DNA of 64,000 nt from Halosimplex pelagicum (GTDB lineage: Archaea; Halobacteriota; Halobacteria; Halobacteriales; Haloarculaceae): the NCBI RefSeq assembly GCF_013415905.1, contig NZ_CP058909.1:3472001-3536000 (forward strand). The letters are read 5' to 3'. Positions 1 through 9,028 of this stretch are shown here, one piece after another; position 1 is the stretch's first letter, and every line of letters starts with the position of its first letter. The position numbers and the translations under genes were made by a program. The notes beneath the pieces are model-generated. The model was given only the letters and a program-made list of their open reading frames with translations, had not been told where the DNA came from and made no database searches.

Positions 1-1
1 G

Positions 2-454
2 GCGATGACCGGCGCCGGCGACGAGTTCGAGGACGTGGGCCGGGCCATCGAGCGCGCCGAGGAGCGCACCGAGGACATGGAGGCCCGCTCGCAGGCGATG
101 GACGAACTACAGGAGAGCGGCGCGTTCGACGACGTGCTCTCGGACAAGGACCAGATCGACCGCGAGCTCGAACAGCTCAGCACCGACAGCTCCGTCGACG
201 CGGAGCTCGACACGCTGAAAGGCGAGATGGGCAAGGGCACGACGGAGACGGAGAGCGAGTCCGAGAGCGCGAGCGGGTCGGGCAGCGGTTCCGGGAGCGG
301 GTCGGCCGACACCGCGAGCGAGGACGCCGAGGTCGACATGGATGTCGACACCGACGTGGATACCGCCGACGTGGACGCCAACGGCGACGACGCGTTGGTC
401 GACGACTCGGAGGTCGAGGCCGAACTGGAAGAGCTCAAGGAAGACGAGAAGTAG
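2..454 (+). CDS. PspA/IM30-like protein, C-terminal part (5' end outside window)
   Basis: The reading frame is open at the window edge, so only the last ~150 residues are seen. They form a charged helical segment (residues 1-75, with the DELQESGAFDDVL and ELDTLKGEMG patterns) like the end of PspA/IM30 membrane-stress proteins. A low-complexity Ser/Gly then Asp/Val/Glu tail follows (EVDMDVDTDVDTADVD), which is typical of haloarchaeal acidic extensions. The final VEAELEELKEDE resembles the family's usual terminal helix. The first visible ATG (base 5) is unlikely to be the true start. The family supports membrane integrity by coating the inner face of the membrane; that role here is inferred. 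Confidence 0.6.
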   Translation, partial: AMTGAGDEFEDVGRAIERAEERTEDMEARSQAMDELQESGAFDDVLSDKDQIDRELEQLSTDSSVDAELDTLKGEMGKGTTETESESESASGSGSGSGSGSADTASEDAEVDMDVDTDVDTADVDANGDDALVDDSEVEAELEELKEDEK

Positions 455-493
455 CGCGGTCGGCCCGCGCGCCGGTCCCCGCAGGTCCCGTTC

Positions 494-2533
494 TCAGGGC
501 GGCCACGTCGCCGCGATCGCGAGCGTCGTCACCACGGTCAGTAGCAACTGGAGGGGCGTGCCCACGCGGGCGTAGTCGGTGAACTTGTAGCCGCCGGGGC
601 CGTACACCATCAGGTTCGTCTGGTAGCCGATGGGCGTGACGAACGCGTTCGCGGCGGCGAACGTGACCGCGATCAGGAAGGGGAACCCGTTCAGTCCGAG
701 CTGCTGGGCGGTACTGACCGCGATCGGGATCATCAGGACGACCGTGGCGACCGGCGTGATGATCGCGGCGACGACGGCGGTGAGGAGGTAGAGCACCCCC
801 AGCAGGACGAGCGGGGGGACGGCGTCACCGACGCCGACGAGCGCCCCCGCGATCGCGTCGGCGCCCCCGGTCGCCTGCATCGCGACGCCGAGCGGCAGGA
901 GGCCCGCGAGGAGGAAGACGACGCTCCAGTTGACGGCGTCGTAGGCCTGGTTCGCGGTGATCGTTCCGGTGGCCACGAGCGCGAAGACGCCGCCGAGCGC
1001 GCCGATCGTGATCGGGACGAGATCGGTCGCGGCGAGCGTGATGACGGTCGCGAGCACGCCGATAGCGACGGGCGCGCGGGGACCGAGCCCCGGCCCCGTC
1101 GCGTCGGGGACGGTCGAGTCGGTTTCGCCGCCGGAGTCGACCGCCGTTTCGTCGCCCGGGGCGTCCGCTCGCTCGGTCCCGTCGCCGTCCGTCGGGTCCG
1201 CGCGTTCGGTGACGACGAGGTAGTCCGCCTCCTCGAAGTAGTCGACCGCGGTCGCCGTCGTCTGGAGCAACAGCGCGTCGCCGGACTGGAGTTCGGCCGC
1301 GTCGAGGTCCTCGCGCCTGAGGTCGTCGCCGCGCCGGAGCGCCAGGACGGTCGTGTCGAAGCGCTCGCGCAGCTGCAGGTCGCCGACCGTCCGGCCGACG
1401 ACGCGGGACTCGGGGTGGACGACGGCCTCGACCAGCGTCGCGCCGTGGGGCGCGGCGGCGAGGCGCTCCTCGGTGACGTCCTCGCGGGAGCGCTGGGCGA
1501 GCCCGTAGCGGTCCGCGAAGCCGTTGACGGCCTGGAGACTCCCGCGCACGGTGAGGCGGTCGCCGGCCGAGACCGTCTGGTCGCTCGCGCTGGCGACGTA
1601 GGCCTCGCCGTCGCGCTCGACCTGGAGCACGTCCACGTCGTCCGCGGGGTCGCCCTCCGTGTCGGCGTCGACCGCGGTCGCTCCGGTCGCGTCGGCCGGT
1701 TCCGCTCCCGATCCGGACGCCGCGTCGCCGGTCGCGTCGGCTTCGGTGGTCGCCTCCGTCTCGTCGATGCCGTCCAGCGCTCCGTCGTCGAGCGCGTCGG
1801 CGACGGTGCGGCCGACCAGTCGCGAGTCCTCGCGGACGACCAGCACGCTGAGGTGGCGGTCGAGGTCGAACTCGTCGGTGAAGTCCGCGCCCGCGGGGAC
1901 GCGCTCGGGAACGAGCCAGCGGCCGACGGTCATCAGGTACGCGAGGCCGACCGCGAGGACGACGACGCCGACCGGCGTGATCTCGAACATCGAGATGGGG
2001 CGGCCCAGCAGGTCCCGGGAGAGGTCGCTGGCGAGGAGCGTCGTCGACGTGCCGATGAGCGTCAGCGTGCCGCCGAGCATCGCTGCAAAGGACAGCGGCA
2101 TCAGCAGTTTCGACGGCGAGATCCCGGCTCGCTCGGAGAGGCCGGTGATCATCGGGATGAACACCGCGACGACGGGGGTGTTGTTGACGACGCCGGCCGA
2201 GAGCCCGGTCACGCCGACGGTCGCGCCGAGCAGACGCGTCTCGTCGCCGCCGGTCACCTCCTCGAGGACGGCGCCGAGGTAGTCGACGACGCCGGTGTGT
2301 TCGACCCCGGCGCTGAGGACGTACATCGCGAGGATCGTCACCGTCGCGCGGCTGGCGAAGCCCTGAATCGCCTCGCCGGCCGTGACGCCGGTGTACGGTT
2401 CGAGGACGGCGAGCGCGACGAGGACGCCGATGGCGGTGATATCCGGCGGTAACCACTCGGAGACGAACAGCGCGAGCGCGACCGCGACCAGCGCGAAGAC
2501 GACGAGCGCACCCGTCGAGAGCCCGAGAACCAT
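494..2533 (-). CDS. SLC13-type permease with two RCK_C (TrkA-C) domains
   Basis: A 679-residue integral membrane protein. Residues 1-205 and about 470-679 are rich in hydrophobic helices and carry the anion-symporter hallmarks NNTPVVAVFIP and FVTPIGYQTNLMV. Between them lie two soluble RCK_C-like modules (near residues 215-345 and 360-425, each with a VVGRTV/LVGRTV motif), as in SLC13/DASS-like carriers of dicarboxylates or sulfate. An acidic Ala/Asp/Glu stretch interrupts the first RCK_C module and a second one links the modules to the last helices. The substrate cannot be named from sequence. The gene is divergent from thrS, with about 140 bases between the starts. Confidence 0.85.
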   Translation of the reverse strand: MVLGLSTGALVVFALVAVALALFVSEWLPPDITAIGVLVALAVLEPYTGVTAGEAIQGFASRATVTILAMYVLSAGVEHTGVVDYLGAVLEEVTGGDETRLLGATVGVTGLSAGVVNNTPVVAVFIPMITGLSERAGISPSKLLMPLSFAAMLGGTLTLIGTSTTLLASDLSRDLLGRPISMFEITPVGVVVLAVGLAYLMTVGRWLVPERVPAGADFTDEFDLDRHLSVLVVREDSRLVGRTVADALDDGALDGIDETEATTEADATGDAASGSGAEPADATGATAVDADTEGDPADDVDVLQVERDGEAYVASASDQTVSAGDRLTVRGSLQAVNGFADRYGLAQRSREDVTEERLAAAPHGATLVEAVVHPESRVVGRTVGDLQLRERFDTTVLALRRGDDLRREDLDAAELQSGDALLLQTTATAVDYFEEADYLVVTERADPTDGDGTERADAPGDETAVDSGGETDSTVPDATGPGLGPRAPVAIGVLATVITLAATDLVPITIGALGGVFALVATGTITANQAYDAVNWSVVFLLAGLLPLGVAMQATGGADAIAGALVGVGDAVPPLVLLGVLYLLTAVVAAIITPVATVVLMIPIAVSTAQQLGLNGFPFLIAVTFAAANAFVTPIGYQTNLMVYGPGGYKFTDYARVGTPLQLLLTVVTTLAIAATWPP

Positions 2534-2676
2534 GTCACCCGACTCTCGCCGGCACGGTTAAAAGGAGGTGACTGTCCGCCGCTCGACCGGGTGCGAGCGG
2601 GCCCGCCGTCGGGCGGCACGGGCGGTCGACACGATCCCGCCAGCACACTTTTTGCGCCGCCACGCGACCGTTCTGT

Positions 2677-4545
2677 ATGCGACTCCTGTTCGTCCACTCG
2701 GACCACCTGGAGTTCGAGGCCCGCGAGGAGGCCGGGCCCGACGACCTCGCGGAGACGGAGGGCGTCCCGATGGAGGGGCGCATGGAGGAGTGCGTGACGG
2801 CCTTCATCAGCGTCGAGTCCGCCGACGAGGCCGACCTCGACGGCGTCGTCGCGAACGCGACCGACGAACTCCGGGACGTGACGGGCCAACTCAACACGAA
2901 CCGGGTGGTGCTATACCCCTACGCCCACCTCAGCGACGACCTGGCGAGCCCCGACGCCGCCAAGTCCGTCGTGCGGGACCTGGAGTCCGAACTCGAAGAC
3001 GGGGGCTACGAGGTGCTCCGGGCGCCCTTCGGCTGGTACAAGTCCTTCGAGGTGGCGTGCAAGGGCCACCCGCTCTCGGAACTCTCCCGGCACGTCTCGG
3101 CCCACCGCGACGAGGGCGGCGCGGCGGGGGGAGCCGAGGGGGAAGGGGAAGACGCCGACCGCGAACCCAGCGAGTGGCGGATGCTGTGGCCCGACGGGTC
3201 GACCGAGGACGCCGTGACGGCCAAGTCGGAGGTGAGCGAGGACATGCGCGCGTTCGTCGAGAGCGAGGTCGAGGGCGTGACCGCCTCGCCCGGCGAGGAA
3301 CCGCCCCACGTCGAACTCATGCGGGAGAAGTCGCTGGCGGGCTACGACGAGCTGTCGGACGTGGGGAACCTGCGGTGGTACCCCCGCGGGAAGTTGGTCC
3401 GCGACTCGCTGAGGGAGTACGTCAACGACCTCGTCGTCGACTACGGCGGGATGCCCGTCGAGACGCCGGTCATGTACGACCTGGGCGCCCGCGCCATCGA
3501 CGAGCACGCCGGCAAGTTCGGGGAACGGCAGTACCGCTTCGAGTCTGGCGACCGCCGGATGATGCTCCGGTTCGCGGCTTGTTTCGGCCAGTTCTCGATC
3601 ATGCGGGACATGCACATCGCCGAGAGCGACCTGCCGTTGCGGATCTACGAGCTGTCGACCTACTCGTTCCGGCGCGAACAGAAGGGCGAGGTCACGGGGC
3701 TCAAGCGACTGCGGTCGTTCACGATGCCGGACATGCACACCGCGACGGCGGACATGGACGGCGCTCGCCGAGAGCTACTGCGCCAGGCGACGCTCTCGCT
3801 GCGCACGAGCGACGACCTCGGGCTGGACTACCAGCCCGCCCTGCGAGTGACCCGCGAGTTCTACGACGACAACGAGGCGTGGGTCGCGGAGGTCGTCGCG
3901 GAACTGGGCAAGCCTTCCCTCGTGGAGATCATCCCGGAGCGCCACCACTACTGGTCGGCGAAGATCGACTTCGCCGCCATCGACGGGCTGGGCCGGCCCA
4001 TCGAGAACCCGACGGTCCAGATCGACGTCGAGAGCGCCGAGCGGTTCGACATCACCTACACCGACGCCGAGGGGAGCCACAACCCGCCGATCCTCCACTA
4101 CTCGCCGTCGGGGGGGATCGAGCGCGTTATCGCCGCGCTGCTGGAGGAGACGGCGACGATGGACACGCCGCGGCTGCCGACGTGGCTCTCGCCGACGCAG
4201 GTGCGGTTCGTCCCCGTCGGCGAGGAGCACGTCGAGTACTGCGACGGACTGGTCGACGACCTCGCGTCGGCCGACATCCGCGCGGACGTGGACGACCGCT
4301 CGGAGACGGTCGGCAAGCGCATCGCCCGCGCCGAGACCGACTGGGTGCCCTACTACGCCGTCGTCGGCGACCGCGAGGTCGACAGCGGGCGGCTCGACGT
4401 GAACGTCCGCGCCGACGACACGGAGATCGAGTTGACCCCCGAAGCGTTACGCGACCGCGTCCGCGAGGAGACCGCGGGGCTGCCCCGGAAGCGACGCTAC
4501 CTCCCGAAACACGTCAGTAATCACCCGAGCTTCACTGGGCGGTGA
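2677..4545 (+). CDS. thrS: Threonine--tRNA ligase, archaeal type
   Basis: Charges tRNA-Thr with threonine in the cytosol. The 622 residues begin with the archaeal D-aminoacyl deacylase-like editing domain (residues 1-140, start MRLLFVHSDHLEFEAREEAG), which removes serine. A class II catalytic core follows, with the zinc ligand Cys in RFAACFGQFS and His residues in MPDMHTATAD and PPILHYSPSGGIER. The anticodon-binding domain (LPTWLSPTQVRFVPVG) is at the C terminus, followed by RKRRYLPKHVSNHPSFTGR. Length fits archaeal ThrRS. A T-rich stretch (acactttttgcg) 20-30 bases upstream of the ATG suggests a leaderless transcript. Confidence 0.97.
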   Translation: MRLLFVHSDHLEFEAREEAGPDDLAETEGVPMEGRMEECVTAFISVESADEADLDGVVANATDELRDVTGQLNTNRVVLYPYAHLSDDLASPDAAKSVVRDLESELEDGGYEVLRAPFGWYKSFEVACKGHPLSELSRHVSAHRDEGGAAGGAEGEGEDADREPSEWRMLWPDGSTEDAVTAKSEVSEDMRAFVESEVEGVTASPGEEPPHVELMREKSLAGYDELSDVGNLRWYPRGKLVRDSLREYVNDLVVDYGGMPVETPVMYDLGARAIDEHAGKFGERQYRFESGDRRMMLRFAACFGQFSIMRDMHIAESDLPLRIYELSTYSFRREQKGEVTGLKRLRSFTMPDMHTATADMDGARRELLRQATLSLRTSDDLGLDYQPALRVTREFYDDNEAWVAEVVAELGKPSLVEIIPERHHYWSAKIDFAAIDGLGRPIENPTVQIDVESAERFDITYTDAEGSHNPPILHYSPSGGIERVIAALLEETATMDTPRLPTWLSPTQVRFVPVGEEHVEYCDGLVDDLASADIRADVDDRSETVGKRIARAETDWVPYYAVVGDREVDSGRLDVNVRADDTEIELTPEALRDRVREETAGLPRKRRYLPKHVSNHPSFTGR

Positions 4546-4561
4546 GTCCGCGGGAGCGCGA

Positions 4562-5296
4562 TCAGTACGGCGGGTAGGGCGTCCGCGCCGGGTCGCCGGC
4601 CCCCTCCTCGCCCTCGACAGGTCCAGCGTCGCCGCCGCGACCGCCCGTCCGCTCCGGCGGCTCCTCGTCCATCGGCTCCGCGGGGGGCGCGTCGGGCGTC
4701 GGAGCCTCTTCTCTCGCGACGGGCGCCGGCGCCGTCTCGCCGGCGGTCTCGGGCGGCTCCGGGCGGTCGCGGTCGTCGGCCGTCGGCGTCCCGGCGGTTC
4801 GGGCCGCCCGGAGCGGACGGATCTCGACCGACCGCTCGCCGGGCAGCGCCCCGTCTTCGAGCCCGTCGAGGAACCGCCCGACCGAGCGGTGTTCGTCGTC
4901 GACCGTCGCGGGCGCGACCGCGAGGAGGCGACCGTCGCGAACCGCGGCCACGGCGAGTCGCGGGAGGACGAGCTCGGCGTGGGTCTCGCCGGTGAGCGAG
5001 GAGTCGACCGTTCGCACGCCGAACGCGTCCTCGATCGACGCGTCGTTTCGCTCGGCCCACCGCTCGAAGACGGTGACGCGGTCCAGCACGAACCGGCCCG
5101 CGCGCGTCCGGACCGCCTCGGGCGAGGGCGGCGCGCGGTCCCCCCAGACCACGACCTCGTGCCCCTCGATCTCGCCGGCCGCCGCCAGCGCGTCCAGTCG
5201 GTCGAGCGCGCGCCGCTGCGGGCTCTCCTCGCCCGCCCGCAACGACCGCACGTACGCCTCGACTCGCGTTCCGTTCGCGTCTGTTCCCCCCTGCAT
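4562..5296 (-). CDS. Conserved haloarchaeal protein of unknown function, 244 aa
   Basis: Convergent with thrS, 16 bases apart. Residues 1-150 look folded: the region around LRAGEESPQRRALDRLDALA resembles a conserved N-terminal domain seen in many haloarchaeal proteins, followed by VVWGDRAPPSPEAV and VTVFERWAERNDAS. Residues 160-244 are a Pro/Glu/Ala-rich disordered tail ending RTPYPPY. There are no membrane segments and no cysteines. I recognise the architecture as haloarchaea-specific but know no function. Confidence 0.6.
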   Translation of the reverse strand: MQGGTDANGTRVEAYVRSLRAGEESPQRRALDRLDALAAAGEIEGHEVVVWGDRAPPSPEAVRTRAGRFVLDRVTVFERWAERNDASIEDAFGVRTVDSSLTGETHAELVLPRLAVAAVRDGRLLAVAPATVDDEHRSVGRFLDGLEDGALPGERSVEIRPLRAARTAGTPTADDRDRPEPPETAGETAPAPVAREEAPTPDAPPAEPMDEEPPERTGGRGGDAGPVEGEEGAGDPARTPYPPY

Positions 5297-5397
5297 AGCT
5301 ATCGTATGTGATATGTTGTCAACTCACAAAACTCTGTCGACCCGGATCCCGGCGGCGCGGCGGGCGGTGTCGACCACCGGGAACGGCCACCTACCAC

Positions 5398-5405
5398 TAT
5401 TTACC
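5398..5405 (+). promoter_or_regulatory. TATA-like box for the Usp gene
   Basis: The sequence tatttacc lies about 25 bases before the ATG at 5426, the spacing expected for a haloarchaeal leaderless transcript. The same box (tatttacc) recurs before the M24 peptidase at 11.06 kb. Confidence 0.5.
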
Positions 5406-5425
5406 CCGGCGACTAACGCTCGCGT

Positions 5426-5860
5426 ATGTACGACGATATCCTGTTGCCGACGGACGGGAGCAAGGGGACGACCGAGACGGTGGAACACGCGATCGCCATC
5501 GCGCGGGACAACGACGCGACGGTCCACGTGCTGTACGTCGTCGACAGCCGCCGCTACCGCGCGGCCGAGGCGGACACGAAAGACGAGATCGTCCGCTCGC
5601 TGGAGGTCGAGGGCGAGCGCGCCGTCGAGGACCTGGAGGTCGACCTCGAAGACGAGGGCCTCGTCGTCGAGACGGAGATGCGCGACGGCATCCCCCACCG
5701 CGAGATCGTCGAGTACGTCGACGAGGCGGGCATCGACCTCGTGGTGATGGGCACCCACGGCCGCACCGGCCGCGACCGCGTGCAGAACCTCGGGAGTGTC
5801 ACCGACCGCGTCGTCGAGGACGTACACGCGCCCGTCCTCGTCGTCGACATCGGCGACTGA
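5426..5860 (+). CDS. Universal stress protein (UspA family)
   Basis: A single Usp domain of 144 residues starting MYDDILLPTDGSKG. The ATP-binding signature is complete near residues 108-125 (GTHGRTGRDRVQNLGS, pattern G-x2-G-x9-G-S), so it is of the nucleotide-binding Usp type. The CBS gene begins four bases after its stop, so the two are probably co-transcribed, a common pairing for energy-sensing proteins. Its exact role is unknown; Usp proteins act in the cytosol in stress survival. Confidence 0.92.
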   Translation: MYDDILLPTDGSKGTTETVEHAIAIARDNDATVHVLYVVDSRRYRAAEADTKDEIVRSLEVEGERAVEDLEVDLEDEGLVVETEMRDGIPHREIVEYVDEAGIDLVVMGTHGRTGRDRVQNLGSVTDRVVEDVHAPVLVVDIGD

Positions 5861-5864
5861 GTCG

Positions 5865-6287
5865 ATGCTCGTTCGCGAGCTGATGTCGACAGAGGTAGTG
5901 ACCGTCGGCGTCGACGCGACGCTGGACGACGCCGTCGGGAGGCTCCTCGCCGAGGGCGTCGGCAGCGTCGTCGTGGTCGACGGCGAGACGCCGACCGGGA
6001 TCGTCACCGAGACCGACGCGCTCGAAGCGGCCCACGAGCGGGGCCGGCCCTTCGGTGAGATCCCCGTCCGCGACCTCGCGCATCCGCCGCTAGTGACGAC
6101 CGACCCCGACCGGACCGTTCAGGGCGTCGCGCGGACGATGGCCGAGGAGAGCGTCAAGAAGGTGGTCGTCACCGAGGGGCTGTCGGTGCAGGGTATCGTC
6201 ACGCTCACCGACGTGGTGTACCACGTCGCGGATCTGCGGAAGGAGGCCGCCGCGGCCGCCGCGGACCTGGCGGACCGGGACTGGTGA
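5865..6287 (+). CDS. CBS-pair domain protein
   Basis: A stand-alone CBS pair of 140 residues. The start at 5865 (MLVRELMSTEVVTVG) is chosen because earlier in-frame starts lie inside the Usp gene. The two repeats are residues 1-60 (ends GIVTETDALEAA) and 67-125 (ends GIVTLTDVVYHV). CBS pairs bind adenine nucleotides or similar ligands and act as regulators. It forms an operon with the preceding Usp gene. Confidence 0.9.
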   Translation: MLVRELMSTEVVTVGVDATLDDAVGRLLAEGVGSVVVVDGETPTGIVTETDALEAAHERGRPFGEIPVRDLAHPPLVTTDPDRTVQGVARTMAEESVKKVVVTEGLSVQGIVTLTDVVYHVADLRKEAAAAAADLADRDW

Positions 6288-6324
6288 CGCGGCGGCTAAC
6301 CGTCCGTCGGAGCGGTCGCGGGCA

Positions 6325-6984
6325 CTACTCGCCGTCGTCGGGACCGCGGCCGGTCTCCAGGCTGCCCTGACGACCCTTGGTCTGGCGGTAGTCCGTCCCG
6401 AGGAGGTCGGCGAAGTGCTCGACGAACGCCTCGGTCGCCTCGGGCGTCTGGTCGGCGGGGTCGAGCATGGGGACGAGTTCGAAGCCGCGACCGCGCATCG
6501 TCGTCGCGTGGAGCTCGGTCACGTCCAGTTCGTCCTCGCTCTTGGTCGTGTACTGGAACGCCAGCGCCTCGATGGCCCGCTGGCCGACGGGGACGATGAT
6601 CTCGGGGTTGATCATCCGCAACTCGCTGGAGCGGTAGGCCTCGCAGGCCCGGACCTCCTCGTCGGTCGCGGTGCGGTCGGGGTGGCGACAGCGGGTGACG
6701 TAGGTCAGGAAGACCTCGTCCGGTTCGGGCTCGGCGGCGCCGGGGTCGCCCTCGACGAGGCCGACGCGGTCGAGGATATCCCACACGAGCGACTGGTCGC
6801 CGGCGAAGGGGACGCCGGTCTCGTCGGCCGCCGCGCTGGGCTGGTCGCCGATGACCACGAAGTCCGCGCCCACGTCGCCGTAACCGTGGACGATCCGCTC
6901 GCGCGTCTCGACCAGTTCCGGGCAGTTCGTGCAGTCCTCGTCCATCCCGAACGGGTTGGACAGTTCGTCCTGGCGTGCGTCCAT
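6325..6984 (-). CDS. Uracil-DNA glycosylase family protein (Fe-S type)
   Basis: 219 residues. Four cysteines placed as in type 4/5 uracil-DNA glycosylases (CTNC near residue 14, CRHP and RACEAY further on) suggest a 4Fe-4S cluster. GDQPSAAADETGVPFAG matches motif A, where GExPGxxED is usual. The motif B region reads VPMLDPADQT, without the His-Pro-Ser usually seen, so activity may differ. The family removes uracil from DNA in base-excision repair. Its start is 37 bases from the stop of aroC. Confidence 0.75.
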   Translation of the reverse strand: MDARQDELSNPFGMDEDCTNCPELVETRERIVHGYGDVGADFVVIGDQPSAAADETGVPFAGDQSLVWDILDRVGLVEGDPGAAEPEPDEVFLTYVTRCRHPDRTATDEEVRACEAYRSSELRMINPEIIVPVGQRAIEALAFQYTTKSEDELDVTELHATTMRGRGFELVPMLDPADQTPEATEAFVEHFADLLGTDYRQTKGRQGSLETGRGPDDGE

Positions 6985-7021
6985 TATGCGGTGTCCGGGT
7001 GCGGTAGTGGCTCCACGCTCA

Positions 7022-8254
7022 TCAGTCCTCGTCGTCCTCGACCGTCTCGGTCATCGTGTCCGCGTCGTCGGGGTCGTTCTGCGGGCTCTCGGGGTGGTAG
7101 TCCGTATCGTACTCGCCGGGGCGGTCGTCGAGGCGGTCGGGGTTGATGCGGCCGGCCAGGAGCATGAAGTCGAGGATGGTCACGCGGAGCATCGCCTCGA
7201 CGACGGGGACGGCGCGGGGCGGCAGACTCGGGTCGTGGCGGCCGACGACCTGCGCTTCCTTCGTCTCGCCGGTCTCCCAGTCGACGGTCTCCTGCTTTTT
7301 CGGGATGGAGACGGGGGCGTGCCAGCTCACCTCGCCGTAGATCGGCTCGCCGGTGGTGATCCCGCCCTGGAGGCCGCCGTGGTCGTTGCCGACGGGGACG
7401 GGGTCGCCCTCTTCGCTGACCACGTCGTCGCGCGTGCCGTCGTCGAACTCCCAGTCCTCGTTGCGGTCGCTGCCGAGCGTCTCCCGGGCCTCCCTGCCCT
7501 GGCCGTACTCGACGGCCGTCGTCGCGGGGATGGAGAACATCGCCTGCCCGAGACGGGCGGCGAACGAATCGAAGCGGGGTGCGCCCAGGCCGCGCGGGAC
7601 GCCGCGACACTCGAAGTAGACCGACCCGCCGATGGAGTCGCCCTCGTTCTGGTAGCGGTCGATGGCGTCGCGCATCTCCTCGGCGACCTCGGGATCGGCA
7701 CAGCGGACCTCGTTGTCCTCGGTGTGTTCGAGCATGTCCTCCCAGGTCACGTCCTCGGCCGTGATATCGCCGATCTGGTTGACGTGGGCCTTGACCTGTA
7801 CGTCGTGGTCGGACTGGTCGAGGACCTGCTTGGCGACGGCGCCGGCGGCGACCCAGTTGACGGTCTCGCGGGCCGACGAGCGGCCACCGCCGCCCCAGTT
7901 GCGCGTGCCGAACTTCGCGGAGTAGGTGTAGTCGCCGTGGGAGGGACGGGGCGCCGTGATGAAGGGTTCGTACTTGCCCGAGCGGGCGTCCTTGTTCTGG
8001 ATGACCATCCCGATCGGCGTGCCAGTCGTGTACCCCTCCAGCGTCCCCGACTTGATGGAGACCTCGTCGGGTTCGCCCCGGGAGGTGGTGATCATCGACT
8101 GGCCGGGTTTGCGTCGGTCGAGTTCCTCCTGTACTTCGTCCTCGGAGATCTCGACCCCCGCCGGACAGCCCGACACGGTACAGCCCATCGCCTCCCCGTG
8201 GCTCTCGCCGAACGTCGTGAACCGGAAGAGACGGCCGAACTCGTTGCCGTTCAT
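7022..8254 (-). CDS. aroC: Chorismate synthase
   Basis: Converts EPSP to chorismate, the last common step to Phe, Tyr and Trp, using reduced FMN. The 410-residue protein starts MNGNEFGRLFRFTTFGESHG and carries GESHGEAMGCTVSGCPAG (signature 1), the GKYEPFITAPRPSHGDYTYS region and GGLQGGITTGEPI. The frame stays open far upstream, but sequence before 8254 is unrelated to the family, so that ATG is the start. The Asp/Glu-rich tail after residue 375 is a haloadaptive extension. aroA lies 1.4 kb away. Confidence 0.97.
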   Translation of the reverse strand: MNGNEFGRLFRFTTFGESHGEAMGCTVSGCPAGVEISEDEVQEELDRRKPGQSMITTSRGEPDEVSIKSGTLEGYTTGTPIGMVIQNKDARSGKYEPFITAPRPSHGDYTYSAKFGTRNWGGGGRSSARETVNWVAAGAVAKQVLDQSDHDVQVKAHVNQIGDITAEDVTWEDMLEHTEDNEVRCADPEVAEEMRDAIDRYQNEGDSIGGSVYFECRGVPRGLGAPRFDSFAARLGQAMFSIPATTAVEYGQGREARETLGSDRNEDWEFDDGTRDDVVSEEGDPVPVGNDHGGLQGGITTGEPIYGEVSWHAPVSIPKKQETVDWETGETKEAQVVGRHDPSLPPRAVPVVEAMLRVTILDFMLLAGRINPDRLDDRPGEYDTDYHPESPQNDPDDADTMTETVEDDED

Positions 8255-8380
8255 TACGTCGGGGTGGGTGACCCTGGCATATAGTTCTGAAGATGTGGGC
8301 GAGCGCGGCCGTCCGGACCGGTCGGCGCGGCCGGTCCGCCCGTCGCTGGGTTCAAACGGCTCCGCACCTAACTCCGAGTA

Positions 8381-8938
8381 ATGACCGAGACAGAGACCGC
8401 GACGCTCGCGGGCGGCTGTTTCTGGTGTATCGAGGCGGCCTTCGAGGAACTCGACGGCGTCGAGGACGTCACCTCCGGCTACGCCGGCGGCGACACCGAC
8501 AACCCCACCTACAGGCAGGTCTGCTCGGGTTCGACGGGCCACGCCGAGGTCGTGCAGGTCGAGTACGACCCCCAGGTCGTCGCCTACGAGGACCTGCTGG
8601 AGGTGTTCTTCCGCATCCACGACCCGACGACGAAGGACAAGCAGGGTCCCGACGTGGGCTCGCAGTACCGCTCGGCCGTCTACTACCACGACGACGAGCA
8701 GAAGGCGGTCGTCGAGCGGTTCGTCCACAACCTCCAGAGCGGCGGCGAGTTCGACAGCTACGAGAACGACGAGATTGTCACCGAGATCGCGCCGCTGGAC
8801 ACCTTCTGGAGAGCCGAGGAGAAACATCAGAACTACTACGAGAAGAACCCGGGCGACCGCTACTGCCAGTTCCACGCCGAACCGAAAGTGAAGAAGGTCC
8901 GTGAGGAGTTCGGCGACAGAACCGCGAAGAACGCCTGA
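8381..8938 (+). CDS. msrA: Peptide methionine-S-sulfoxide reductase MsrA
   Basis: Repairs oxidised methionine (S epimer) in proteins. The catalytic motif GCFWC is at residues 12-16, followed by family blocks TSGYAGGDTDNPTYRQVCSG, GHAEVVQVEYDP and GSQYRSAVYYHDDEQ. At 185 residues it is a full-length single-domain MsrA without an MsrB fusion. It is divergent from aroC. Confidence 0.97.
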   Translation: MTETETATLAGGCFWCIEAAFEELDGVEDVTSGYAGGDTDNPTYRQVCSGSTGHAEVVQVEYDPQVVAYEDLLEVFFRIHDPTTKDKQGPDVGSQYRSAVYYHDDEQKAVVERFVHNLQSGGEFDSYENDEIVTEIAPLDTFWRAEEKHQNYYEKNPGDRYCQFHAEPKVKKVREEFGDRTAKNA

Positions 8939-9028
8939 ATCGGGATATATCGGCGTTTCTGACGGTGGTTCGCGGGTTGCAACGGCAAGTGCAACTCCTA
9001 CTTTCGTCTCTCCCCTGGCGTAGTCACG

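Noticed and set aside
4521..5311. Arginine-rich frames opposite and overlapping the 244 aa gene
   Set aside because: Arg-rich composition is the usual sign of shadow frames in GC-rich haloarchaeal DNA.
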